A stretch of 64,000 nt of DNA from Paracoccaceae bacterium (GCA_030750975.1 JASMHC010000001.1:186001-250000), one strand, 5' to 3'. Counted from the first letter of the stretch, positions 42,995-52,654 are shown. A program made the numbers and translations. Notes: generated from the letters alone by a model not told the origin.

Positions 42995-44305
42995 TCAGTG
43001 CAGCGGGCGTATCTTCAGTTTTGTAATGCGGTTTGCGTCCCTTGCAACCACTTCAAACCGGAAGCCGTGGAATGTGAAGACCTGACCGATTTCCGGTATG
43101 ATCATGGCTTCGTGAATGACCAGCCCCGCGATTGTATTGGCTTCGTCGTCTGGCAGGCTCCAGTCTGTTGCACGGTTCAGATCGCGGATGGTCATGGCCC
43201 CATCGACGATGAACTGGTTGTCATCCGACTTTCGAATTTGGTGGGTGGCATCCACGTCAAACTCGTCTGTGATTTCTCCGACGATTTCCTCAAGAATGTC
43301 TTCCAGGGTAATCAGACCCTGAAGGCTGCCATATTCGTCCACAACCAAGGCAAAATGGGTATGGCGACGCAGGAATTGCCGCATCTGATCATCAAGCGTG
43401 GTTGTTTCCGGAACGAAATAGGGCTTCATCGCCACGTCTTGAATGCTGAAATCATCCAGCCCGTTGGGCGAGGCATTGTCGCCGAACATAAGGCGATGCA
43501 TGGCACGCAGAAGGTCTTTTGCGTGAATGACCCCGATAATGTTTTCGGCTTCTTCGTGAAACACCGGCAACCTTGTGTGGGGGCTGCTTAGACATTGGGC
43601 CAGAATATCCTCGGGTGCCGAGCTTGCATCGATCATTTCTATGTCCGATCTGTGCAGCATGATTTCTTCGACTGTCCGGTCGCCAAGGTCCAGCGCCCCG
43701 AGAATGCGGTCGCGGTCTTCTTTTTCAACGATACCTTCCGAATGGCCAAGCTGCAGGGCGCCCGCGATTTCTTCGCGAACGGCGTGGATATGTACGTCAG
43801 GATCGGTTTTCACCCCAAACAGCCGAAGGATCAGACGCACCAGCAAGCGCACCGCGGAAACCACGGGCGAGAAGACGGCGATGACGACGCCAATCAGCGG
43901 GGCCACGCGCGAAGCGGCTGTTTCGGCATTGGTGATGGCGTAGGTTTTTGGCAGAACCTCAGCAAAAATCAGAACAAGCAGGGTCATGACCAGCGTCGCC
44001 ATGGCGATCCCGCTATCGCCGAAAGCGCGGGTGAAAAGTGCGGTCGCAAGCGATGTTGCGAAAATATTGACCAGATTGTTGCCCAGCAGAACCGACCCGA
44101 TCAGCCGTTCATTGTCTTCGGTGATTTTCAACGCGCGTTGGGCGCCCCGAGATCCCTTTTCGGCCCTGTTGGCCAGCTTGCCACGCGAGGCGGCCGTCAA
44201 AGCGGTTTCCGAGCCGGAAAAGAGGGCCGAGAGCACGATAAGCAATAGGATTCCGGCGGCGGAAATCCAAAACGCAATGTCGGAAGTTAACGGTGTTGTT
44301 TCCAT
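42995..44305 (-). CDS. HlyC/CorC-type hemolysin family protein
   Basis: A 436-residue membrane protein: an N-terminal CNNM/DUF21 domain with about four helices (SAAGILLLIVLSALFSGSETALTA, then AEVLPKTYAI), two CBS domains (about 210-335, including RTVEEIMLHRSDIEMID and the FALVVDEYGSLQGLITLEDILEEIVGE region) and a C-terminal CorC_HlyC domain. Members are linked to magnesium and cobalt efflux. It is the gene after xerD on the same strand. Confidence 0.9.
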   Translation of the reverse strand: METTPLTSDIAFWISAAGILLLIVLSALFSGSETALTAASRGKLANRAEKGSRGAQRALKITEDNERLIGSVLLGNNLVNIFATSLATALFTRAFGDSGIAMATLVMTLLVLIFAEVLPKTYAITNAETAASRVAPLIGVVIAVFSPVVSAVRLLVRLILRLFGVKTDPDVHIHAVREEIAGALQLGHSEGIVEKEDRDRILGALDLGDRTVEEIMLHRSDIEMIDASSAPEDILAQCLSSPHTRLPVFHEEAENIIGVIHAKDLLRAMHRLMFGDNASPNGLDDFSIQDVAMKPYFVPETTTLDDQMRQFLRRHTHFALVVDEYGSLQGLITLEDILEEIVGEITDEFDVDATHQIRKSDDNQFIVDGAMTIRDLNRATDWSLPDDEANTIAGLVIHEAMIIPEIGQVFTFHGFRFEVVARDANRITKLKIRPLH

Positions 44306-44357
44306 TTAGAAAATAGGCTCCTTCACCGCGAAGTTATGGGGATTGTGAAGGTTCGGA

Positions 44358-45296
44358 TCAAGAGGTCTGCGGGGATTTGGCCAATGGGTGTTTTTCCAGC
44401 ACCAGCGATTTCAGACGTTCTTCAAGCACGTGGGTGTAAATCTCGGTGGTTGAAACATCCGCATGTCCCAGCAAGGTCTGGATAACCCGCAAATCAGCGC
44501 CATTTTGAAGTAGGTGGGTTGCGAACGCATGGCGCAGCACATGGGGGGTTACTTTTGACGGTGATACATTCGCTTTAACGGCTATATCTTTGATTTTAAG
44601 ATAGAAAGAATGCCGCGTCAGGTGCCCTTCCTTGCCGCGGGACGGAAACAGAAAACGCGAGACGGGTTTGCCGTTCGAGCGGTTGCTTTCATCCTGGGCG
44701 TCGCGGATATCCATCCAGGTTTTCAAAGCTGTCTTTGCGGCCACGGAAAGAGGAACAAGTCGTTCCTTGCCGCCTTTTCCAAGCACCAAAAGCATGTCCG
44801 GATTTCCCTTGGCGGACGTTAGGGGCAGGCTTACCAATTCGCTGACCCGCATCCCTGTGGCGTAGAGAAGCTCCATCAAACAGACGTTTCGCGACCTTTC
44901 GATATGGGTGCGACCTGTTTGCGCGGCGGCGGAAAGCAGGCGTTCAACTTCTTCAATGCTTAGGGTCTTGGGAAGCTTTTTATCCTTCCCCGGCCCTTGG
45001 ATATCGATGGCAGGGTTGGACGCGATCCAGCCTTCCTGAAAGGCAAAGGCATAAAGCTGTTTTATCGCGGATAATCGACGCGCCCTTGTTGATTTGGCCA
45101 AGCCTTGTGCATCGCAATGAAGAAGATAGTCCTCGACGATCCCCCTGTCAGCCTGTTCGAAGGAAATGGATTTGGATTCAAGGAATTCCGAGACATTCTT
45201 AAGGTCGCGGCCATAGGCAAGAAGCGTGTTTTGGGACGCCCCGAATTCCGCGGCCTGTGCTTCAAGAAACAAGGATATCCAGCCGTCGTTATTCAT
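44358..45296 (-). CDS. xerD: site-specific tyrosine recombinase XerD
   Basis: A 312-residue tyrosine recombinase that with XerC resolves chromosome dimers at dif. An N-terminal SAM-like core-binding domain (5-95) precedes the catalytic domain with Arg in ATGMRVSEL, Lys in GKGGKERLVP, HxxR in TPHVLRHAFATH, His in LLGHADVSTTEIY and the nucleophile tyrosine in that last motif. Absence of mobile-element features around it argues for chromosomal XerD, not an integrase. The ATG overlaps the end of the upstream secreted-protein gene by eight bases. Confidence 0.9.
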   Translation of the reverse strand: MNNDGWISLFLEAQAAEFGASQNTLLAYGRDLKNVSEFLESKSISFEQADRGIVEDYLLHCDAQGLAKSTRARRLSAIKQLYAFAFQEGWIASNPAIDIQGPGKDKKLPKTLSIEEVERLLSAAAQTGRTHIERSRNVCLMELLYATGMRVSELVSLPLTSAKGNPDMLLVLGKGGKERLVPLSVAAKTALKTWMDIRDAQDESNRSNGKPVSRFLFPSRGKEGHLTRHSFYLKIKDIAVKANVSPSKVTPHVLRHAFATHLLQNGADLRVIQTLLGHADVSTTEIYTHVLEERLKSLVLEKHPLAKSPQTS

Positions 45297-46815
45297 CACC
45301 GGATAACATCAGCTGCAACGCAACCTGCCTTGCGAAATCACCCAGTCCGAGCACCTGAAACACAGAAATCGCCTGGCTTATGTCATCGGGGAAACTGTCC
45401 CGACCGGTTGCGATCTTCGAGATCGCGGATAGCAGGGCCTCGCCATCTGCATCCCTGGCAAGCAGGAACATATGCTCTGCTGCCGGCGGGTCCGAGAAAC
45501 CTGCGCGGATCGCGTCGGCCATGATACCGGGGTAGGTGGTTCCCGCCGTTTCGCCCAATGCGATTGCGTTCAGGAAGGCCTCTTTATGGTTGGACGGCCA
45601 ATAGGTTCGTGCGACGCTTTCATAGGCGCGGGACAGCATCGCGACCTCGTGTACAAGCGCCTTCATCTCGCTGGTATCCCACTCAAATCGCATAAGGGCT
45701 TCGCCGTAGAGATTTGAAATGACGTGTCGCAAGCCGACCGTTTCAAAGGACTGCCATGCCTTGGCCAAGGTGTAAGCGATTGCATCCTTTTCGCCTGTCT
45801 CAACCGCTTTGTCCAACGCCTGAATGTCGGCAACGCGATCCCAAACCCCGCCAGAAGCCGAGGGCAGGTTGGCCGTATAGATGCCCAGCAGCCGGTTTTC
45901 GCTGACCGCCCCCGTGCGCGCCAGACGTTCTGCTGCGGTGATTTGTGTCCGCCACCCGGCCAAACCACGCAAGTCGGAATGGGCAAAGGCAAGCGGCAGG
46001 CGATCTGTGGGCCATGGTTCGCCAATGCCCTCATAAAGCCGGAAAGTAAGCGGTGTCAGGGATTGTTCGGATATCTGAACCACCGGCATGCCTTCAAACA
46101 GCTCGGGATCCAGATAATGGGCAAGCAGTAGGACTAATTCCGGGTCCAATTCCCCCAAAGCTTCGGCTGCCAATACGGTGGTTGCGGCGGCGCTCCAATT
46201 GCCCGTTCTCGACAGGCAATAGATTTGGTATTCGTAACCCGGCGAAAGCTGCGGTTTGTTGATCAGGGTTTGACAGAACTCGTTCTCTTCTCCGGCCAGA
46301 AGGCTTAGATCTGCCCAAAGCTGAAACAGGCGCGGGGTGGCCTCGGGGTCGGCCCGTTCCAGCAAAGCGATGGCTGGCTCGATCTCACCCAGCTTCATCA
46401 GCGTTTCAATTCGCGTGGCAAGATAGGCGCCCGGCTCTCCGATCGGCGACTCCGCTTCCGTTAACATCAGGCGCGTAAGCAAAATGGTCAAAGCCGGTAG
46501 TCGTGGAATGGGCATTTCACCCAGAATTTCTGCCAGACGGTCTGTTTCCGAGTTTTGCCAGATCGTAGGGGCAAAGCCTGATACGGCGCTGCTGGTCAGC
46601 CCGACAGCGTCAGGGGATTGCGGTGCAAGAATTGAGACCTCGATACCGGGCGTTGGTTCCGGTTCGAGCAGTTCTTCCGGTTCAGTTTCCTTTTGCTCAA
46701 CGGATTGGTGCTGCTTGAACCAGTCGATGGCGGACAATGGGCTATTGTCACCTTGCGCCCCGGCCGAATTGGCCAGAATGAACGCAAAAAAGGTCGCAAG
46801 GCCCGCCCGGCGCAT
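45289..46815 (-). CDS. secreted helical repeat protein of unknown function
   Basis: A 508-residue protein that I do not recognise. The start at 46815 gives a Sec signal (RRAGLATFFAFILANSAGA, cleaved about residue 22); the longer frame lacks one. A proline- and glutamate-rich linker (PEELLEPEPTPG) follows, then about 400 residues of helix pairs resembling TPR-type repeats. It probably resides in the periplasm. It is coupled to xerD downstream and to a 50-residue membrane protein upstream (start one base after that gene's stop region), so the three form an operon divergent from aroK-aroB. Confidence 0.75.
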   Translation of the reverse strand: MRRAGLATFFAFILANSAGAQGDNSPLSAIDWFKQHQSVEQKETEPEELLEPEPTPGIEVSILAPQSPDAVGLTSSAVSGFAPTIWQNSETDRLAEILGEMPIPRLPALTILLTRLMLTEAESPIGEPGAYLATRIETLMKLGEIEPAIALLERADPEATPRLFQLWADLSLLAGEENEFCQTLINKPQLSPGYEYQIYCLSRTGNWSAAATTVLAAEALGELDPELVLLLAHYLDPELFEGMPVVQISEQSLTPLTFRLYEGIGEPWPTDRLPLAFAHSDLRGLAGWRTQITAAERLARTGAVSENRLLGIYTANLPSASGGVWDRVADIQALDKAVETGEKDAIAYTLAKAWQSFETVGLRHVISNLYGEALMRFEWDTSEMKALVHEVAMLSRAYESVARTYWPSNHKEAFLNAIALGETAGTTYPGIMADAIRAGFSDPPAAEHMFLLARDADGEALLSAISKIATGRDSFPDDISQAISVFQVLGLGDFARQVALQLMLSGDE

Positions 46816-46816
46816 T

Positions 46817-46969
46817 CTATTTGTCCGTTTGCAGCGTGACCGGCTGGATCTGGGTTGACGACTGCGCCGAAAAATCAACGCCGAGATAAGGACCCGCATA
46901 GGCGTAGAGGATCAAAAGAACCAACGCCAAAATTAGAATGTATACCAGCCACTTGATCAGTCGCCCCAT
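46817..46969 (-). CDS. 50-residue single-pass membrane protein
   Basis: A short frame starting MGRLIKWLVYILILALVLL with one transmembrane helix (about 6-26) and a polar C-terminal part GVDFSAQSSTQIQPVTLQ. The basic N-terminus predicts the tail in the periplasm. Its stop lies just before the start of the secreted helical protein, which has a signal peptide, so the two may act together in the envelope. The larger frame extending to 47479 is antisense to aroK and is not credible. Confidence 0.7.
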   Translation of the reverse strand: MGRLIKWLVYILILALVLLILYAYAGPYLGVDFSAQSSTQIQPVTLQTDK

Positions 46970-47075
46970 TTGCCTGCTGCCTTTGTCCGAGTTTTCTGTT
47001 TTTATATATGGAAATTCCGGTAAGTTCACGTCATTCAGGGGGGCGACGGAAAAAAAGCAGGCAATTGCCGAGCAT

Positions 47076-47633
47076 ATGAGTGAATATAGCCCCAAACTGA
47101 AGAAAACGGTTGTTCTTGTCGGCATGATGGGATGCGGAAAAACAGCCGTGGGTCGTGCGCTTTCGGAAAAACTGTCGGTTCCGTTTCTCGATTCCGACCA
47201 TGAAATCGAATCTGCCGCTGCAATGAGCATCGCCGAAATATTTGAACGCGACGGCGAGGATTTTTTCAGAGCAAGAGAAACCGAAGTTATCCGACGTCTG
47301 CTTGATAACGAAACCGGAATCCTGTCAACCGGCGGGGGGGCTTTCATGTTTCCAAATAACCGCGAAATGATCTCGAAGCTTGGCGTATCCGTCTGGCTGG
47401 ATGCTGATCTGAACCTGTTATGGAGCCGCGTAAAACACAAGGATACGCGCCCGTTGTTAAGAACTCCGGACCCGCGCAAGACCCTTTCGGAACTTTACGA
47501 AAAAAGGGTGCCATCCTATGCGCTGGCTGATCTTTCCGTAAAAGCCCAGCCGGAATATGCGATCGGCGACATGGCGGAAGCCGTATTGAAAAAATTAAGA
47601 ACACGCCCCGATGTATTGGAGGACCTGTCGTGA
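47076..47633 (+). CDS. aroK: shikimate kinase
   Basis: A 185-residue P-loop kinase phosphorylating shikimate in aromatic amino acid synthesis. Walker A is VLVGMMGCGKTAVGRAL; the shikimate-binding FLDSDHEIE and the STGGGAFM motif and the LID arginine region KDTRPLL are present. The start at 47076 gives the family N-terminus. Its stop overlaps the aroB GTG start, so the two are translationally coupled. Confidence 0.95.
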   Translation: MSEYSPKLKKTVVLVGMMGCGKTAVGRALSEKLSVPFLDSDHEIESAAAMSIAEIFERDGEDFFRARETEVIRRLLDNETGILSTGGGAFMFPNNREMISKLGVSVWLDADLNLLWSRVKHKDTRPLLRTPDPRKTLSELYEKRVPSYALADLSVKAQPEYAIGDMAEAVLKKLRTRPDVLEDLS

Positions 47634-48739
47634 CCGAAACCGTTCATGTCCCACTGGGTGATCGCGCCTATGATATCCTGATCGGACCGGGTTTACTGGC
47701 CAACGCGGCACTGCATCTGGACCCGTTGCTCAGCCGCCGCCGCGTGGCGGTGATCACCGACGAAACGGTTGCCAGCCATCATTTGGAAACTTTGACAACG
47801 GCGTTGAAGACAGCGGGCATTGCTGTTGATGCTTTGGCTTTGCCACCGGGCGAAGCCACGAAAGGCTGGCCACAATTCACCCGCGCGGTGGAATGGCTGC
47901 TGGAATGCAGGGTTGAGCGTAATGACATCGTAATTGCCCTTGGTGGCGGGGTTATCGGTGATCTGGCCGGTTTTGCCGCTGCGGTGCTGCGACGTGGTGT
48001 GCGGTTTGTGCAAATTCCCACCAGTCTGCTGGCACAGGTTGACAGCTCGGTCGGGGGGAAAACCGGGATCAATGCGCCTCAGGGCAAAAACCTGATCGGC
48101 GCGTTTCACCAACCCAGTCTGGTGCTGGCCGATACCGACGTGTTGAAAACATTGCCCCGCCGGGATTTTTTGGCGGGCTATGGCGAGGTTGTGAAATACG
48201 GCCTTCTTGGCGATGCCAACTTTTTTGACTGGCTGGTTCAGAATGGTCCCGCCATGGCCGACGGAGACGCGGCGGCCCGCATCTACGCCGTCAAACGGTC
48301 TTGCGAGATGAAGGCGGAAATCGTGGTCCGCGACGAAACCGAGCAAGGCGATCGGGCGCTTCTTAATCTTGGACATACGTTTTGTCATGCGCTGGAAGCC
48401 GCCACAGGCTATTCCGACCGATTGCTGCACGGAGAAGGGGTTGCCATAGGCTGCGCCCTTGCTTTCGATCTGTCTGCAAAAATGGGCTTGGTATCGCAAG
48501 AAGCCCCCAGCCGCGTCCGCGAGCATTTGCAGGCGATGGGTATGAAAACCAACTTGCGCGACATTCCCGGCGAATTGCCACCGGCCGAGAAATTGCTTGA
48601 CCTGATGGCGCAGGACAAAAAGGTCATTAACGGGCAGTTAAGGTTCATTCTGGCAAAGGACATTGGCAATGCTTTTGTAACGGCAAAGGTTGCTTCTGCC
48701 GATGTGCTGGACGTGCTCAACAATGGTTTCCTTCGCTGA
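47630..48739 (+). CDS. aroB: 3-dehydroquinate synthase
   Basis: A 369-residue NAD- and metal-dependent enzyme forming dehydroquinate from DAHP in the shikimate pathway. Motifs: ALGGGVIGDLAGFAAAVLRRGVRF, PTSLLAQVDSSVGGKTGIN, GYGEVVKYGLL and the metal-binding LLNLGHTFCHALE and LHGEGVAIG. Translation starts at GTG 47630 in a GTGA overlap with aroK. Confidence 0.96.
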   Translation: MTETVHVPLGDRAYDILIGPGLLANAALHLDPLLSRRRVAVITDETVASHHLETLTTALKTAGIAVDALALPPGEATKGWPQFTRAVEWLLECRVERNDIVIALGGGVIGDLAGFAAAVLRRGVRFVQIPTSLLAQVDSSVGGKTGINAPQGKNLIGAFHQPSLVLADTDVLKTLPRRDFLAGYGEVVKYGLLGDANFFDWLVQNGPAMADGDAAARIYAVKRSCEMKAEIVVRDETEQGDRALLNLGHTFCHALEAATGYSDRLLHGEGVAIGCALAFDLSAKMGLVSQEAPSRVREHLQAMGMKTNLRDIPGELPPAEKLLDLMAQDKKVINGQLRFILAKDIGNAFVTAKVASADVLDVLNNGFLR

Positions 48740-48792
48740 TCCCGCGGCTTGTGCTAGCGTGCCAATACACTGACAGATTAAGGATTTAGGTC

Positions 48793-49443
48793 ATGTCCGA
48801 TTTCAAGCCGGAACAGGTTCTGACATTTTGGTTTCCGGATAACGGTCACTGGAAATCAAGGGAAGATCACGGCGCGTTCTGGGATGAACGGATGCAGGGC
48901 GGCATGGATGAACGCATTTGCCGCGAATATGCCGAGCTGACAATCGCAGCGGCCACGGGGGCCTTGGATCATTGGACAGACACGCTTCGCGGTCGGTTGG
49001 CGCTTTTGATTGCGTTGGATCAGTTTCCAAGATCGCTATGGCGCGATACGCCAGCTGCGTTTGCGCAGGATAACAAAGCCACAAAAATGGCGATGGAAAC
49101 CGTGTTTCGTGACGATTTTGACGACCTGGCCCCGTGGGAGCAGGTGTTCTTCATTATCGCAATATCGCATTGTGAAGGGCCAGAGCATCTTGCCAGATTC
49201 ACTTCCGTTATGCCTGTGGTCTACCATATCGCGGATCGTTTGCGGGGCGGGGTGTTGGAGGACTTGGCCGACGGGGTTATCGCTCAGAATGAACGTGTGC
49301 TGGGCAATATTCAAAGATTTGGCCGCCACCCGCACCGCAATCCGATTTACGGCCGCGTCTCAACACCCGATGAAGAAGAGTATATCGCCGCAGGCGACTT
49401 TCCCCATAAAAGGAAGGTCGAGGACATTGCGCAGGGCGATTGA
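48793..49443 (+). CDS. DUF924 family protein
   Basis: A 216-residue helical protein of DUF924, which has a TPR-like fold: EQVLTFWFPDNGHWKSREDHGAFW at the start, LALLIALDQFPRSLWRDTPAAFAQD, the WEQVFFIIAISHCEG helix and the terminal GRHPHRNPIYGRVST, all standard for the family. Length is normal. No biochemical function is known. It ends before a hairpin shared with ssb. Confidence 0.9.
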   Translation: MSDFKPEQVLTFWFPDNGHWKSREDHGAFWDERMQGGMDERICREYAELTIAAATGALDHWTDTLRGRLALLIALDQFPRSLWRDTPAAFAQDNKATKMAMETVFRDDFDDLAPWEQVFFIIAISHCEGPEHLARFTSVMPVVYHIADRLRGGVLEDLADGVIAQNERVLGNIQRFGRHPHRNPIYGRVSTPDEEEYIAAGDFPHKRKVEDIAQGD

Positions 49444-49495
49444 CCGCTTGATCCAAATGCGTTGCGGAATTGACTTACGACAAAGGTTGATATCA

Positions 49496-49529
49496 AAACA
49501 CGCGCAATATCAACAAGTTGCGCGTGTTT
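49496..49529. terminator. bidirectional terminator between DUF924 and ssb
   Basis: AAACACGCGCAA (49496-49507) and TTGCGCGTGTTT (49518-49529) form a perfect 12-pair stem with a 10-base loop, lying between two converging genes. T runs are short on both sides. Confidence 0.75.
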
Positions 49530-49567
49530 CGCCATTTTGTCGTGTCACAGAAATGTCTGTGCAGGCT

Positions 49568-50050
49568 TTAGAACGGGATTTCGTCATCCAGATCGCGTGA
49601 TGGTGCTGATCCACCTGACGGGCCGCTTCCGCCACCATATCCCTGATCGTAGCCACCGCCATATCCGCCGCCGCTGCCGCCGCCCGAACCGCCATCATTG
49701 CGGCCATCCAGCATCACCAGCGTCGCGTCAAAACCCTGCAATACCACCTCGGTCGAATACCGGTCTGCACCGGATTGATCCTGCCACTTACGTGTTTGCA
49801 GTTTGCCTTCGATGTAAACCTTCGAACCTTTGCGCAGATACTGTTCGCAGACGCGAACCAAACCGTCCGAGAATACCGCGACCGAGTGCCATTCCGTCTT
49901 CTCACGCCGCTCGCCGGTGTTGCGGTCTTTCCAGGTTTCCGAAGTGGCGATCCGCAGATTGCAAACTTTCCCGCCATTCTGAAAGCTGCGCACCTCGGGG
50001 TCGCGGCCCAGATTGCCGATGAGAATGACTTTGTTCACGGAACCGGCCAT
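49568..50050 (-). CDS. ssb: single-stranded DNA-binding protein
   Basis: A 160-residue SSB: an OB-fold ([21 protein letters not shown] through [16 protein letters not shown], 1-108), a glycine-rich linker of [15 protein letters not shown] type, and the acidic protein-interaction tail DLDDEIPF. It coats single-stranded DNA in replication and repair. A single gene with its own terminator. Confidence 0.96.
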   Translation of the reverse strand: MAGSVNKVILIGNLGRDPEVRSFQNGGKVCNLRIATSETWKDRNTGERREKTEWHSVAVFSDGLVRVCEQYLRKGSKVYIEGKLQTRKWQDQSGADRYSTEVVLQGFDATLVMLDGRNDGGSGGGSGGGYGGGYDQGYGGGSGPSGGSAPSRDLDDEIPF

Positions 50051-50120
50051 AGGTGTCTCCTGTCGAATCTTGTTTGTTGCTTTAAGCTCTTAGACCACCG
50101 CAGAAGGGTTAATGAAACCC

Positions 50121-50468
50121 TTATTGTCGGGCGGAACGTCCCTCGGGGCCTTCATATTGGCGCTCAACCTTCGCAATTCGCAAAGTATAGTGATCGTACC
50201 AGCGCTCCATCCCCAGTTTTTGCGCGGCCATATGGCCAAGGTTGTCGCGCCAGTTCCGGATCGATGTTTCATCTTTCCAATAGCTTATCGTGATACCAAA
50301 TCCGTCACCGGCTCTTGTGCTGTCAATCCCAAGAAACCCGGGCTGGCTGGACGCTTGCGCAACCATGGCTTCGGCCATGACGTCATATCCCGATAAATCC
50401 GCGCTGGCCTGATTGGCGAATATTACCGCGTAATATGGCGGCTCGGGCATGGGGGCAAATTTGGTCAT
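50121..50468 (-). CDS. antibiotic biosynthesis monooxygenase (ABM) domain protein
   Basis: A 115-residue ferredoxin-like ABM-domain protein: YYAVIFANQASADLSGYDVM, QPGFLGIDSTRAGDGFGITISYW and RYDHYTLRIAKVERQY-like C-terminus (WYDHYTLRIAKVERQY). Homologues are heme or quinone monooxygenases or of unknown role. The start at 50468 follows GAGG; an ATG at 50450 is possible. It lies beyond the terminator of the peptide transporter operon, so it has its own expression or depends on readthrough. Confidence 0.8.
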   Translation of the reverse strand: MTKFAPMPEPPYYAVIFANQASADLSGYDVMAEAMVAQASSQPGFLGIDSTRAGDGFGITISYWKDETSIRNWRDNLGHMAAQKLGMERWYDHYTLRIAKVERQYEGPEGRSARQ

Positions 50469-50485
50469 CAGAACCTCAAACGAAA

Positions 50486-50510
50486 AACACCGCCCGATCA
50501 GGGCGGTGTT
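50486..50510 (-). terminator. terminator of the peptide ABC transporter operon
   Basis: AACACCGCCC (50486-50495) and GGGCGGTGTT (50501-50510) form a 10-pair stem followed on the minus strand by TTTTTCG. It lies 21 bases after the ATPase stop. Confidence 0.85.
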
Positions 50511-50530
50511 TGTGTCGGTTGTCAACGATG

Positions 50531-52618
50531 TTACTCGGCCGCGACCTTGATGACAGGCTCCATCGCATCAAACTCTTCCTGACTGAGGTGGCATTTGATC
50601 TGATGCCCATCCGCCATGGTTTTCTGCGTTGGAACGTCTTTTTCGCAAAGACCGCCCTGCACCTTGTCTTTCCACCGGCAGCGCGTCTGGAACGGGCATC
50701 CGGTCGGAGGGTTCATCGCCGATGGAATGTCGCCCTCGAGAACGATGTGCTTTTTCTCAATTGATGTATCCGCAATCGGAACAGCAGAAAGAAGCGCTTC
50801 GGTATAAGGATGATACGGCGGCGAGAATACCTGATCGGTGGTGCCCAGTTCGACCACATGACCCAGATACATCACCATCACCCGGTCCGACAGATAGCGC
50901 ACGATTGACAGATCATGGCTGATAAACAGCAACGTCGTTTTGTGCTCTCGCTGGATTTCCATCAGAAGATCCGTCACAGCCGCCTGCACCGAGACGTCAA
51001 GCGCCGATACAGGTTCGTCTGCCACAACGATCCGCGCGTCTCCGGCAAAGGCACGGGCAATGCCGACCCGTTGTTTCTGGCCGCCCGAAAGCTGGCGCGG
51101 CATGCGATCCGCGAATTCACGCGGCAGTTTCACCAGATCAAGCAATTCCAGCATGCGCTGTCGGCGCTCGTCCTCATTATGACCCACGCCGAAGATTTCC
51201 AGAGCCCGCATGATCTGCCGCCCGACGGTCATCGATGGGTTCAATGTGTCAAACGGGTTTTGGAACACCATCTGGATGTCGGCAACGGTTTTGGTGTCGC
51301 GGTTTTCAATCGGGATGGATTCAATACCGTGGTTATCCAGCAGAATTTTACCGTCTGTTGCGGTTTCCAGCCCCATTAGAACCTTGGCAAATGTGGATTT
51401 GCCACATCCCGATTCCCCAACAATGGCCAGGGTTTCGGATTCCCGCGCCTCAAAGCTGAGGGTCTCGTTGGCTTTGACAACTTTCTTGTCACCACCACCG
51501 AACATCGCGTTTGCCGAAACCTCGTAATATTTTTTAAGGTTGTCCATTTTCAGAACAACTTCACCCGGTTCGGTCTTGGCGGATTCATCCCCCGCTTCAA
51601 CCGGCGCATTCCAGTCGATCTCGTTGAATTTCAGGCAACGTGTTTCGTGGCGATCCAACCCTTCCACATGGGCCATCGGGATGTCGCCCGAATTACAGCG
51701 GCCATCTTCGAAATAGTTGCACCGGGGACCGAAATTGCAGCCCTGAGGGCGTTCATGTGGCAAAGGAAAATTGCCGGGAATGGCGACCAGAGGGTGGGCG
51801 TTTTTGTCCGCCCCAGGCAAAGGGATCGAGCGAAACAGCGCTTGTGTATAAGGGTGCTGCATATGATCGAACACGTCCTCGATCGAACCCGTCTCAACCG
51901 CTTCGCCCGAATACATCACGCAAAGACGATCACAGGTTTCCAGAACCAGACCAAGGTTGTGCGAGATAAACAGCATCGACGTGCCGTATTTCTTGCCCAA
52001 ATCCTTCACCAGTTCGACGACAGCGGCTTCAACCGTCACGTCAAGCGCTGTGGTCGGTTCGTCAAGGATCAGCAGCGACGGCTTCGACATCAGCGCCATG
52101 GCGATCACGATGCGCTGCTGCTGGCCACCCGAAAGCTGATGAGGGAAGGATTTCAAAATCCGCTCCGGGTCGGGAAGTTTCACATCCGTGACCACTTCCA
52201 GCGCCCGTTTATAGGCTTCGTCTTCTGATACACCTTCGTGGATCATCGGAACTTCCATCAGCTGCTTGCCGATTTTCATCGCCGGGTTCAGCGACGCCAT
52301 CGGTTCCTGATAGATCATCGCGATTTCATTGCCGCGAATGTCGCGCAGCTCTTCGGCGCTCATCTCGTTCAGGTCACGGCCCTTGAACTTGATTGTTCCG
52401 CCAACGATTCTGCCGTTCACCCCGAGGTCCTGCATGACCCCAAGCGCCACGGTGGATTTCCCGCAACCGGATTCCCCAACTAGGCCCATTGCTTCGCCGG
52501 GCTGGACCGTACAGGAAAAATCCATCACCGCCGGAATTTCCCTCAGGCGGGTAAAAAATGAAATCGACAGGTTTTCGATCTCGAGAATGGGGCCATCGTA
52601 ATCAGCCAGTTTTGACAT
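50531..52618 (-). CDS. fused dipeptide/oligopeptide ABC transporter ATPase
   Basis: A 695-residue protein with two complete ABC domains in one chain, equivalent to DppD plus DppF. The halves carry Walker A GESGCGKST twice, signatures LSGGQQQRI and LSGGQKQRV, and Walker B LLILDEPTTALD and IVVADEPVSALD. Each half ends in an oligopeptide/dipeptide C-terminal domain with cysteines (CNFGPRCNYF and CPFQTRCRW), which may bind an Fe-S cluster or disulfide. It energises uptake by the downstream-named permeases (encoded upstream on this strand). GGAG precedes the ATG. Confidence 0.93.
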   Translation of the reverse strand: MSKLADYDGPILEIENLSISFFTRLREIPAVMDFSCTVQPGEAMGLVGESGCGKSTVALGVMQDLGVNGRIVGGTIKFKGRDLNEMSAEELRDIRGNEIAMIYQEPMASLNPAMKIGKQLMEVPMIHEGVSEDEAYKRALEVVTDVKLPDPERILKSFPHQLSGGQQQRIVIAMALMSKPSLLILDEPTTALDVTVEAAVVELVKDLGKKYGTSMLFISHNLGLVLETCDRLCVMYSGEAVETGSIEDVFDHMQHPYTQALFRSIPLPGADKNAHPLVAIPGNFPLPHERPQGCNFGPRCNYFEDGRCNSGDIPMAHVEGLDRHETRCLKFNEIDWNAPVEAGDESAKTEPGEVVLKMDNLKKYYEVSANAMFGGGDKKVVKANETLSFEARESETLAIVGESGCGKSTFAKVLMGLETATDGKILLDNHGIESIPIENRDTKTVADIQMVFQNPFDTLNPSMTVGRQIMRALEIFGVGHNEDERRQRMLELLDLVKLPREFADRMPRQLSGGQKQRVGIARAFAGDARIVVADEPVSALDVSVQAAVTDLLMEIQREHKTTLLFISHDLSIVRYLSDRVMVMYLGHVVELGTTDQVFSPPYHPYTEALLSAVPIADTSIEKKHIVLEGDIPSAMNPPTGCPFQTRCRWKDKVQGGLCEKDVPTQKTMADGHQIKCHLSQEEFDAMEPVIKVAAE

Positions 52619-52654
52619 GTCTTTCTCCTTGTTGGAGCGATCAGTTCATCCTGA

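Noticed and set aside
44358-45296. Tyrosine recombinase as a sign of an integrated element
   Set aside because: The protein is of chromosomal XerD type and its neighbours are housekeeping genes; no attachment repeats were seen around the nearby tRNA-Asn.
46817-47479. A 220-codon minus-strand frame across aroK
   Set aside because: Only its last 50 codons, starting at 46969, form a credible gene; the rest is antisense to aroK.
50531-52618. Possible assembly error joining two ATPase genes
   Set aside because: Both halves are complete with their own C-terminal domains and a continuous linker; fused DppD-DppF proteins are common in this lineage.
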